NCBI GenBank assembly: GCA_023435265.1
Contig: JAEYRZ010000060.1
Location: forward strand, 1-19,448
Direction of reading: 5' to 3'
DNA length: 19,448 nucleotides
Source: Pseudomonadota bacterium
GTDB lineage: Bacteria > Desulfobacterota > Desulfobacteria > Desulfobacterales > Desulfosarcinaceae
A program made the translations under genes and the position numbers. The notes under the pieces are model-generated. The model was not told where the DNA came from. It saw only the letters and a list, made by a program, of their open reading frames with translations, and searched no databases. This document shows, one piece after another, positions 1-6,565 of this stretch; position 1 is the stretch's first letter, and each line of letters opens with the position of its first letter.

Positions 1-146
1 AACCCCATCCGCCGGGTAGGCGCCGCCGCGGCCCACCCCGGCCTGCGCGAAAATCAGCTTGTTATTGTAAATCCAAGCATAATTCCCTAAGCTCATCACA
101 AGTCCGCCCCGACGGTACGGTAGCCGCCGGGGCGGCCGTATCCTTC
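1..146. other. Window-edge region, no confident gene
   Basis: No gene can be assigned here. Two short frames are open to the window edge: a plus-strand frame ending at a TAA at 88-90, and a minus-strand frame starting at an ATG at 94-96 with no strong Shine-Dalgarno before it. Either could be the end or the start of a neighbouring gene. Positions about 57-96 are markedly AT-richer than the surroundings, which suggests a promoter or intergenic zone, but I could not fit a convincing -35/-10 pair on either strand. Confidence 0.3.
104..135. repeat. 8-bp inverted repeat upstream of the DUF294 gene
   Basis: CCGCCCCG at 104-111 is matched exactly by CGGGGCGG at 128-135, with a 16-nt loop. There is no T-run on either side. 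It lies 26 bp before the start codon of the next gene, so it could be a 5' UTR structure or a protein-binding palindrome. Function is unknown. Confidence 0.35.
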
Positions 147-161
147 GTGAGAGGGGGATCG

Positions 162-2492
162 ATGCAAGCCGAATTCCGTCAGTTCATCAACCGTATGCCC
201 CATTTTTCATTTCTGCCTGCACAGGAACTCGATCTGTTGTCCAAAAAGGCCGCCGAATGCCACGCCGATCGCGGTGCCTTTCTGGCCGAGCAGGGGAAAA
301 CGCGCATCGAGCATATTTACATCGTCAAGAAGGGTCAGATTTCGATCTACGCCGAGAAGCAGGGCCGACGCGAATTGGGGGGCTACATTAAAACCGGGGA
401 GGTTTTCGGCGGCATCAGCCTCTTGATGAACGGCGGAATTTCACTCCGCACGGTGCAGGTCGACAAACCCACCGACTTTTATCTGATTCCTCAAAACGTC
501 TTCTTGGAGTTGTGCGCGCGCTACAAAGATTTCTATGACTATTTCGTAGAGAATTTCAGCAAGCACGTTTTCGATCCGGCTCTGGCCACCTTGATCGCAT
601 CGGGCCAGGCCAAGGTCTTTCTCTCGGGCGTAGCCCCCTTTTCCTTTCTTCCCGAAGAAGCGGTGGACGAAAGCGCCGCAACGCTGTCCTATGTGCGGCA
701 TCGCAAGGGTTCCGTGCTCTTCGTGCAAGGCCGCAGCCGGGTCGGATATCTCTATATCCTGCAGAAAGGGTTGGCCGAACGGTACTACGAGCGGGACGGG
801 CGCAAAACGATGCACGACATTCTGGCCGAAGGGGATCTTTACGGCGGCATATCGATGCTGGTCAACGACGGCATCTCGGTGCGCACCCTGGAAGTGACCG
901 AAGACGCCTATTTCTACCTGTTGCCCAAGAAGATCTTTCTGGAGTTATGCCGAAAGTATGAAGCCTTCAGCGAATTCTTCACCGATACCTTCGGCAAGCG
1001 TATGCTGGACCGTTCCTATGCCTCGATCGTGGCCCGCACGGCGGCCCCGCTGGAAGATGAGCTGCAGTTGTTCAACCAGCCGGTCCGCCAGCTGGTCAAT
1101 TCGGCTCCGGTATTCGGTCATCCCGGAATTACGATTCAACAGGCCGCCCAGGTCATGCGCCGGGAAAACAGTTCCTATCTGGTCATCCCGGCCGCTCCCA
1201 CCCATGCCGCGGGCATTCTCACCGACAGCGATTTGGCCCGCAAAGTGATCGCCAGCGGCTACGATCACGACCGCGCCGCAACTGAAATCATGTCCACCCC
1301 GCTGCGCACGATCGGCGAACAGGACGCGATCCTCGAAGCCATGATGACCATGATGCAGTATGACATCAAGCATCTGCCGGTCACCGGGGAAGACGACCGC
1401 ATCATCGGCATGCTGACCAACCGGGAACTCCTCTCGGCCCAGGGCCAGTCGCCGCTGTTCATTCTGCGCCAGATTCTGCGCGCCGAGTCGATCGAGGAGA
1501 TCATCCATCAACACGGGCGACTGCCCGGACTGGTCAAAGGGTTGATCAGCGGGGGCGCCAAGGCGAGGGCCGTCAACCGGCTGATCACCACCGTCTCGGA
1601 CGCCATCTTGAAAAAGATCATGGCGTTCGTATTGCGCGATATCGCGCCGCCTCCGGTTCCATTTGTTTTCATGATCATGGGCAGCGAGGGGCGCGGCGAA
1701 CAGACGCTGAAAACCGACCAGGACAACGCCATCATCTTCGATGACATCGGCGAAGAAGAGGCGGCCGCGGTCCAGGCCTATTTCCTCGACCTGGGCGACC
1801 GGGTCTGCACCATGCTGGACAAGGCGGGATATACGTTTTGCCGCGGCCAGGTCATGGCGCGCAACCCCAGGTGGTGCCAACCCCTGCGGACCTGGAAGCA
1901 TTACTTCATGCGCTGGGTGAATGCCGCCGAGCCGGAGGATCTCCTGCAGGCCAGCATTTTTTTCGATTTTCGCGGCGGCTACGGCGATGTGCGGCTGATC
2001 GACGATCTGCGCCAACTCCTGTTCGGCACCATCGGAAACTGGTCCGGTTTTTTGCGCTATATGACCGAGAATGCGCTGCATTTCAAACCGCCGCTGGGAT
2101 TTTTCGGAAATTTCGTGGTTGAAGGCAAGGGCGATCATCGGGATGCCTTCGACATTAAAAGCGCCATGCTGCCCATCGTGGATTTCGCGCGTATTTATGC
2201 GCTCAAGAACGGCGTCGAAGCCACCAATACGCTGGACCGCCTTCAGCATCTGTACCTCAAAAAAGCGTTGACCCAGGCGGAGTACGAGGAGCTGGAGAAG
2301 GCCTACAGCTTTCTGATGCAGCTGCGCCTGGTGCGCCAGGTGACCGCCGCCATCGACCATAAAAGCGCTCCCGACAATTTTATCAATCCCAAGCGGCTGA
2401 CGCGTATCGAACAGACGATGCTGAAGGAAATTTTCAAACGCATCGAGAAATTTCAGGCCAAGATGAATTTCGATTTTGTGGGCCTCGCCTGA
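162..2492 (+). CDS. Putative signalling nucleotidyltransferase: 2x cNMP-binding, CBS pair, DUF294
   Basis: This 776-aa cytoplasmic protein has four parts. Residues about 12-125 and 155-275 are two cyclic-nucleotide-binding-like domains, with the equivalent loops beginning at G79 (GEVFGGIS) and G224 (GDLYGGIS). Residues about 310-430 are a CBS pair. Residues about 445-585 are a DUF294/GlnD-like nucleotidyltransferase core, with G507-S508 and the metal-binding pair D519-x-D521. The DUF294 C-terminal domain follows (about 620-765). The family is thought to transfer nucleotides in response to small-molecule ligands, but no substrate is established. The two cNMP domains are clearly an internal duplication, and both have Gly where classical cAMP sites carry the ribose-binding Glu (FGE), so normal cAMP binding is doubtful. 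The ATG at 162 is preferred over an in-frame GTG at 147 because GAGGGGG lies just before it. The gene is probably co-transcribed with the next one, 52 bp downstream. Confidence 0.9.
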   Translation: MQAEFRQFINRMPHFSFLPAQELDLLSKKAAECHADRGAFLAEQGKTRIEHIYIVKKGQISIYAEKQGRRELGGYIKTGEVFGGISLLMNGGISLRTVQVDKPTDFYLIPQNVFLELCARYKDFYDYFVENFSKHVFDPALATLIASGQAKVFLSGVAPFSFLPEEAVDESAATLSYVRHRKGSVLFVQGRSRVGYLYILQKGLAERYYERDGRKTMHDILAEGDLYGGISMLVNDGISVRTLEVTEDAYFYLLPKKIFLELCRKYEAFSEFFTDTFGKRMLDRSYASIVARTAAPLEDELQLFNQPVRQLVNSAPVFGHPGITIQQAAQVMRRENSSYLVIPAAPTHAAGILTDSDLARKVIASGYDHDRAATEIMSTPLRTIGEQDAILEAMMTMMQYDIKHLPVTGEDDRIIGMLTNRELLSAQGQSPLFILRQILRAESIEEIIHQHGRLPGLVKGLISGGAKARAVNRLITTVSDAILKKIMAFVLRDIAPPPVPFVFMIMGSEGRGEQTLKTDQDNAIIFDDIGEEEAAAVQAYFLDLGDRVCTMLDKAGYTFCRGQVMARNPRWCQPLRTWKHYFMRWVNAAEPEDLLQASIFFDFRGGYGDVRLIDDLRQLLFGTIGNWSGFLRYMTENALHFKPPLGFFGNFVVEGKGDHRDAFDIKSAMLPIVDFARIYALKNGVEATNTLDRLQHLYLKKALTQAEYEELEKAYSFLMQLRLVRQVTAAIDHKSAPDNFINPKRLTRIEQTMLKEIFKRIEKFQAKMNFDFVGLA

Positions 2493-2544
2493 TCGCGGGG
2501 CTGCTTTCGAACCCTCGCAGGGGCGTGGGAGGAAGTTTCCATTT

Positions 2545-3030
2545 ATGGGTCTCGCAGCAACAGTGGACAGGGCGGCCAGGATCGTGGACAGCTTCGGTGG
2601 TCAGCACCGGCAAAGACTGAGCGTGCTGTGCGACGGCATTCAGGCGGCCCAGCGCGACCTGGTCCGCCACGCGCGGTCTCTCTTCGACGAGTGTACGGGC
2701 CGCTGCCAGGGCATGTGCTGCAGAAATATTCAGATCGACGAGATCATCACGCGCCTTGATTTTCTCTACATTCTGACCGCCGACCCGCAAGTGCGCGCCC
2801 CGGTGGCGATGTTATCCCGGCAGCAGAATCTTTTTTCGGCCGATTGCATCTTCCTGCGCAACGGCAGCGGGCCCTGTCTTTTCAAGTCCGACATCAAACC
2901 TGAAATGTGCATCGCCACATTTTGCGGAGACGTGCAGCCGATTCGGATGCACCTCAAGAGGCTGCGCGCCGAATTCGGCCGCTTGCACCGCTTCGTCATG
3001 CGCCAGCGCCCCTTGATGTGGTTCGGATAG
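2545..3030 (+). CDS. Small YkgJ-like cysteine-rich (metal-chelating) protein
   Basis: This 161-aa protein has nine cysteines, eight of them in two clusters: C50-x3-C54-x3-C58-C59, and C101, C111, C122, C127. The order (a CxxxCxxxCC cluster followed by isoleucine/acidic residues, then spaced Cys ending near a Pro-x-Met-Cys) resembles the YkgJ/UPF0153 zinc- or iron-chelating family, although the first spacing is CxxxC rather than CxxC. The C-terminus is basic and helical. There is no signal peptide, so it is probably cytoplasmic. The ATG at 2545 is chosen because GGAGG lies at 2528-2532 (a rather long 12-nt spacing); an upstream in-frame ATG at 2476 would overlap the preceding gene and lacks such a site. 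It sits 52 bp behind the DUF294 gene on the same strand, which suggests a shared transcript. The function and the bound metal are unknown. Confidence 0.75.
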   Translation: MGLAATVDRAARIVDSFGGQHRQRLSVLCDGIQAAQRDLVRHARSLFDECTGRCQGMCCRNIQIDEIITRLDFLYILTADPQVRAPVAMLSRQQNLFSADCIFLRNGSGPCLFKSDIKPEMCIATFCGDVQPIRMHLKRLRAEFGRLHRFVMRQRPLMWFG

Positions 3031-3056
3031 CAGGCGCCGGGCGCGCTTCTGCTTCA

Positions 3057-3074
3057 GGTCGGTTTCGGCCGGCC
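3057..3074. other. Short stem-loop between converging genes
   Basis: GGTCGG (3057-3062) can pair with CCGGCC (3069-3074), allowing one G-U pair, around a 6-nt loop. It abuts the stop codon of the minus-strand aminotransferase and follows the plus-strand gene by 26 bp. There is no T-run on either strand, so it is at most a weak or factor-dependent terminator. Confidence 0.3.
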
Positions 3075-4352
3075 TCACAGCAGTACTTTTTCAAGCCGCT
3101 CGTACATGAAATCCAGCTCCACGTCGTCGATGACCAGCGGCGGCGAGATGCGGATCGTATGCCCGTGGCTGTCATTGGCCAGTACACCCAGCCGCAGCAG
3201 TTCGCGGCAGAACAGCATGGCCTCGCCCCTTTGGACTTCGACGCCGATGAACAGCCCTCTGCCCCGAACTTCCTTGATGTGCCGCGAACGGACGGCCAGT
3301 TGCTGCAGGCGCGCCATAAGCCTGGCGCCCTGACTGGCGGCGCGTTCATCCAGTTTTTCGGCTTCGAAGACATCCAGGGCGGCCAGGCCGGCCACGCACG
3401 CCAGGGGATAACCGCCGTAGGTCGACCCATCCGAGCCACGCTGAAAAACCAGATCCATGATGGCGGTGTTGGTGATGAAGATCGACAGGGGTACGAGTCC
3501 CCCCGAAAGCGCCTTGCCGAGAATCAGGCCGTCGGGGACCACATTCTCATGCTCGAAACAGAACCGTTTGCCCGTGCGTCCCAGGCCGACCTGGATTTCA
3601 TCGAACAGCAGCAGGAGGTCGTGGCGGTCGGCGATCGCCCGCAGGCCCTTTAAAAAGCCTTGCGGGGGGATATTCATGCCGCCCTCGCCCTGCAGCGGTT
3701 CCACCAGGATGCCGCAGGTGTGGGCGGTAACCGCCTGCTCGACCGCGGCGAGATCGCCGAACGGGACGGAGACGAACCCCGGGGTCAGCGGACCGAACCC
3801 CTCGCGATAGCGCGGCTTGCTGGCGAAGGAGACGGTGGTGATCATGCGGCCGTGAAAGTTGTTGTCGAAGACGATGAGCTCCTGTTTCCCATCGGGGATG
3901 CCCTTGACCTTCCATCCATAGAAGCGGGCGGTCTTGATGGCGGTCTCCACCGATTCCACACCGCCGTTTTTGGGCAGTACTTTGTTGCCGTTGGTTCCGA
4001 AACGCGGGCCGAGCTGAGGCGCGAAACGGGCCGCCCGCTCCAGGAACAGGCCCAGCGGATCGGTATAGACGACATTGGAGATGACCGACCCGTAGGCGCC
4101 GTTCAGCGCGCGGACAAGGGCCTCGACGATCTGCGGGTGATTGTGGCCCGGATTGGCGGCCGAATACGCCGCCAGACAATCCAGGAATTTGTTGCCGTGG
4201 ATGTCGGTCAGCCAGCAGCCTTTTGCCTGGCGGATCACGACCGGCAGACGTTCGTAATGATGGGCCCCATGCGACTCTTCCAATTTCAGTATCGTGCTGT
4301 CAGGCGTCTGCGAATATCCCGTGTGGACTTGTCGAACTGCGCTTTGCAGCAT
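3075..4352 (-). CDS. Class-III PLP aminotransferase, ornithine aminotransferase-like
   Basis: This 425-aa, fold-type I enzyme probably moves the delta-amino group of ornithine (or a related omega-amino acid) to 2-oxoglutarate. Visible features are the N-terminal YERLPVVI segment before the DIHGNKFLD turn, the PLP-phosphate region around G130-x-E133, the FHGR motif with R169 (position of the substrate-carboxylate arginine in ornithine aminotransferases), the D251-E-I-Q motif that holds the PLP pyridine nitrogen, the Schiff-base lysine K280 in GKALSGG, and GSTYGG at about 309-314. The similarity to eukaryotic and Bacillus ornithine aminotransferase runs the whole length, which favours that activity over acetylornithine or GABA aminotransferase. 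The start has a strong AGGAGGT. It begins 20 bp after the stop of the TrmB regulator, so the two almost certainly form an operon. Substrate preference (ornithine, lysine or another omega-amine) cannot be fixed from sequence. Confidence 0.88.
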   Translation of the reverse strand: MLQSAVRQVHTGYSQTPDSTILKLEESHGAHHYERLPVVIRQAKGCWLTDIHGNKFLDCLAAYSAANPGHNHPQIVEALVRALNGAYGSVISNVVYTDPLGLFLERAARFAPQLGPRFGTNGNKVLPKNGGVESVETAIKTARFYGWKVKGIPDGKQELIVFDNNFHGRMITTVSFASKPRYREGFGPLTPGFVSVPFGDLAAVEQAVTAHTCGILVEPLQGEGGMNIPPQGFLKGLRAIADRHDLLLLFDEIQVGLGRTGKRFCFEHENVVPDGLILGKALSGGLVPLSIFITNTAIMDLVFQRGSDGSTYGGYPLACVAGLAALDVFEAEKLDERAASQGARLMARLQQLAVRSRHIKEVRGRGLFIGVEVQRGEAMLFCRELLRLGVLANDSHGHTIRISPPLVIDDVELDFMYERLEKVLL

Positions 4353-4372
4353 GGTGCACCTCCTCGGCTGGA

Positions 4373-5161
4373 TCAGTTATCCCCTTTGATGAAGGCGTAA
4401 ATCCGCTCTTCGGATTCGCTCAGCGGCTCGCCGCGGTCATGTATCTTCTCAAGAAAATAGTGATAGAAATCGTGGCGCAGGCTGTCGCGGTTGGCGATCA
4501 CGAACCAGCGGTTGCGCGTCCAGTTGATCGGTGATGCATCCTCCTGTCCGATTTCGAAAATTCCCACCAAGGCCTCGGCTTTATCCGCGATAACGTCGAA
4601 GGAGCGTCCGCCGATGGTGGCCAGCAGCCCGGGACTGTCCGGGTGCGTCACCTGGATGTCGAAGGCCACGGGCGAAGGGCCCATGGAAATATAGCGGATC
4701 TCCACGCCCCTCTGCCGGGCGGCCGTAAGGTCCGGCCCCAGGAGGCGGCCCGATTCGGGAAAGAGTCGCACGTAGAGCTCGTTTCGGGCGGCGGCGATCA
4801 TTTCCCGGGCCTTGGCGATGACGTTCGTGTAGCCGCGCAGCACCCAGATATATTCATAGGCGGCCCGGGGGGAGGTGCCTTCCAAGTGCTGTTTGAAGGC
4901 CTCCAGGTTTTGGTCGAATTCCGAGCGCAGCCGCTTGTAAAGCTCCTCGGGCGGCAAGGGCACGAAGTTCCCGTCGCCGACGTCCAGCACAAACCCCTTG
5001 CGTACGAGATTGCGCAGCACATCGTAAACCCGCGAACGCGCGACCCCGGATATCCGGCTCAACTGAGAGCCGTTGATCGGATGGTGCTCCGCCAGGGCCA
5101 GGTAGCAGCTGATCTCGTACTGCGAGAACCCCAGGTTTTTAAGCCGCTCGTGATCGGTCAT
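4373..5161 (-). CDS. TrmB-family transcriptional regulator
   Basis: This 262-aa regulator has an N-terminal winged helix (about residues 5-70): LGFSQYEISCYLAL is the first helix, and SQLSRISGVARSRVYDVL the recognition helix region. A short coiled segment follows (about 75-95), then a TrmB C-terminal effector domain (about 100-255) of the phospholipase-D-like fold that in characterised members binds a small ligand. It heads an operon with the ornithine-aminotransferase-like gene 20 bp downstream, so the ligand may be the substrate or product of that enzyme (inference). The start at 5161 is chosen because AAGGTGA lies immediately upstream and the domain begins there; an in-frame start at 5215 would place the palindrome at 5205-5224 partly inside the gene. 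It is probably autoregulated through that palindrome. TrmB proteins are best studied in archaeal sugar metabolism, so an amino-acid context is less usual. Confidence 0.88.
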   Translation of the reverse strand: MTDHERLKNLGFSQYEISCYLALAEHHPINGSQLSRISGVARSRVYDVLRNLVRKGFVLDVGDGNFVPLPPEELYKRLRSEFDQNLEAFKQHLEGTSPRAAYEYIWVLRGYTNVIAKAREMIAAARNELYVRLFPESGRLLGPDLTAARQRGVEIRYISMGPSPVAFDIQVTHPDSPGLLATIGGRSFDVIADKAEALVGIFEIGQEDASPINWTRNRWFVIANRDSLRHDFYHYFLEKIHDRGEPLSESEERIYAFIKGDN

Positions 5162-5204
5162 GCATTCACCTTCGTTGCCCGCCGGCAATCGGTATCGGCA
5201 CTTT

Positions 5205-5224
5205 GTTGCTACCACGTAAGCAAC
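5205..5224 (-). promoter_or_regulatory. Candidate operator for the TrmB regulator
   Basis: A perfect inverted repeat of the form GTTGCT-N8-AGCAAC. It spans the expected transcription start (near 5221) of the promoter at 5228-5256 and ends 43 bp before the trmB-like start codon. This is the placement expected for an autorepressor site. That the adjacent TrmB protein binds it is inference. Confidence 0.6.
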
Positions 5225-5227
5225 ACT

Positions 5228-5256
5228 ATTCTACGCCCGAAAAAAACCGGCGTCAA
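5228..5256 (-). promoter_or_regulatory. Sigma70-type promoter of the TrmB-aminotransferase operon
   Basis: On the minus strand, TTGACG (5251-5256) and TAGAAT (5228-5233) are separated by exactly 17 bp, each with one mismatch to consensus. The spacer contains a run of seven T. Transcription should start near 5221, giving a 5' UTR of about 60 nt. This is the best promoter in the window. Confidence 0.75.
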
Positions 5257-5362
5257 GCACCGCGTGCGCAACTTGCGACCGCATTCCCGATCGAATTGGT
5301 TTCGTAAGAATCGTTGGCGGTGCCGTAAAAAGTTCAAGATCAAGGCCACGCGAATCCCGTGT

Positions 5363-5391
5363 CCCGAGGCGTACTGTCAGTGCGCCTCGGG
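5363..5391. repeat. Long perfect stem-loop in non-coding DNA
   Basis: CCCGAGGCG at 5363-5371 pairs with CGCCTCGGG at 5383-5391. The inner TACT/AGTG extends the stem by four pairs (one G-U) around a three-base loop (5376-5378). That makes a 13-bp stem in 29 nt. No T-run follows on either strand, so it is not a standard terminator. Confidence 0.6.
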
Positions 5392-5438
5392 GGGCAACGG
5401 GATGAAGCGCAACGCAGATGTTGGACTTGTTACGGTGC

Positions 5439-5453
5439 CGTCAATCGTTGACG
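5439..5453. promoter_or_regulatory. Short palindrome CGTCAA-N3-TTGACG
   Basis: A perfect 6-bp inverted repeat with a 3-bp centre, seven bases from the T-run of the adjacent terminator. It contains TTGACG on both strands, but no acceptable -10 hexamer sits 16-18 bp away on either strand. It is therefore more likely a protein-binding palindrome, or chance, than a promoter. Confidence 0.3.
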
Positions 5454-5459
5454 CGCAAC

Positions 5460-5494
5460 AAAAAAACCCCGGCGGCTTATTGAAAGCCCCGGGG
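5460..5494 (-). terminator. Intrinsic terminator of the D-amino-acid transaminase gene
   Basis: Reading the minus strand, CCCCGG-GGCTT pairs with AAGCC-(bulged G)-CCGGGG around a 5-nt loop. This gives an 11-bp stem with one bulge, followed directly by seven T (5460-5466). It starts 30 bp after the stop codon of the gene at 5525-6367. Confidence 0.9.
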
Positions 5495-5524
5495 TGGTGG
5501 TGATTCTTTGCTGCCGGACAGGCG

Positions 5525-6367
5525 CTACGCTTCGGCTCGTTTGCGAAGCAGGTCGAAGAGCCTGCGCGCCATGGGGCCGGGCTGCCCGCTGCCGATGGGA
5601 CGGCCGTCCACCTGAATGATCGGCATGACCTCGGTCACGGTGCCGGTCGAAAAGACCTCTTCGGCCGCCAAAAGACGTTGCATGTCAAAATAGACTTCGT
5701 GTACGGCGATGCCTTCGGCGTGGCAGATGGCGATGACCTCGTCGCGCGTAATGCCCGGAAGAATCCGGGGGCTTTTGGGGTGGGTCAGCAGACAGCCCTT
5801 GTCCAGGATGAAAACATTGAAGGTCGTTCCCTCTCGGACGATCCCCTCCGGGCTGACGAAGATGGCATCATCGGCTCCGCTTTCAAGCGCCTGTTGCTTG
5901 GCCATGGTGTTGGGCAGCAGTTGCACCGTTTTGATGTCGCAGCGGCCCCAGCGGTTGTCGGTCACCGTGATGACGCGGGCTCCGGTCTGGCGCAGCTTAT
6001 CGGGGCCTGGGGGGATTTCGCGCACTGTGACAACGATCTGGGGCGTCAGCTTGCCGCCGTAAGCGTGGTTGCGCGGCGCAACGCCGCGCGAGATCTGGAG
6101 GTAAACACCGGCGCGCGCCATGCCGGACTGGGTGAACGTCTGGACGATGGCCTCGCGCACGAGGCGGCGCTCCACGGGAGGGTAGTTCAGGCCGCGCAGG
6201 GAATTTTCCAGCCGGTCAAGGTGCGGCTCCAGGGCAAAGAGCTTTCCTTTGTGGCTGGCCACGAATTCATATACGGCGTCGCCGAATTGATAGCCGCGGT
6301 CCTCGATCGGCACTACCGCCGCTTCGATGGGCATGATCGTACCATTGAGATAAGCGAGTTCGGGCAT
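5525..6367 (-). CDS. D-amino-acid transaminase (class IV PLP enzyme)
   Basis: This 280-aa cytoplasmic enzyme of the branched-chain/D-amino-acid transaminase fold interconverts D-amino acids and 2-oxo acids, typically D-alanine and D-glutamate for peptidoglycan. Visible motifs are DRGYQFGDAVYE (residues 23-34), the R99-N-H101 carboxylate trap that separates D-amino-acid transaminases from BCAT and ADC lyase, the PLP lysine K146 in DIKTVQLLPN, E179 in REGTTFNVF, and LPGITRDE (203-210). The length matches the Bacillus enzyme. GGAGG lies 5 nt before the ATG. It has its own terminator, ends about 360 bp from the TrmB start and is separated from it by non-coding DNA, so it is a separate transcription unit. 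A branched-chain or aminodeoxychorismate activity is the alternative, but the RxH trap argues against it. Confidence 0.9.
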   Translation of the reverse strand: MPELAYLNGTIMPIEAAVVPIEDRGYQFGDAVYEFVASHKGKLFALEPHLDRLENSLRGLNYPPVERRLVREAIVQTFTQSGMARAGVYLQISRGVAPRNHAYGGKLTPQIVVTVREIPPGPDKLRQTGARVITVTDNRWGRCDIKTVQLLPNTMAKQQALESGADDAIFVSPEGIVREGTTFNVFILDKGCLLTHPKSPRILPGITRDEVIAICHAEGIAVHEVYFDMQRLLAAEEVFSTGTVTEVMPIIQVDGRPIGSGQPGPMARRLFDLLRKRAEA

Positions 6368-6565
6368 GCTGTCCTCCGTTTATTGCGGTTGAATGAGCGT
6401 CCGGATTTTCTATGCGCCATCGGCGAAGAAAAAGCAAGCCGCTGAAAACTCCGCGTCGCGCTTATTGCCCGCAAATCCCCCTTACGGTTTGACTTTTCGT
6501 CAGTCATTCCGTAAACGAGAGGCGGCGTTCGACTTTTATGCGGCGTACTGCCGTTGGATGGGACT

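Larger units (their letters stand above)
5257..5459. other. Non-coding block with stem-loop and palindrome
   Basis: About 200 bp lie between the TrmB operon promoter and the terminator of the D-amino-acid transaminase, both on the minus strand. No open frame here has a start, a Shine-Dalgarno and plausible composition. The block contains a 13-bp stem-loop (5363-5391), a short palindrome (5439-5453), and the octamer GGTGCCGT twice (near 5318 and 5433). It could hold a small RNA or additional regulatory sites upstream of the TrmB promoter, or be simple spacer. I see no tRNA cloverleaf. Confidence 0.4.

Noticed and set aside
147..161. GTG start at 147 for the DUF294 gene
   Set aside because: The GAGGGGG ribosome site lies downstream of it and fits the ATG at 162.
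945..2360. Long minus-strand open frame (471 codons) opposite the DUF294 gene
   Set aside because: It is the antisense shadow of a clear multi-domain gene, with low-complexity composition and no recognisable motif.
2493..2544. tRNA T-arm-like GGGTTCGAAAG on the minus strand
   Set aside because: No acceptor, D or anticodon arm can be folded around it.
4643..5503. 286-codon plus-strand frame covering the TrmB gene and the non-coding block
   Set aside because: Mostly antisense of TrmB, and it runs through a promoter and terminator.
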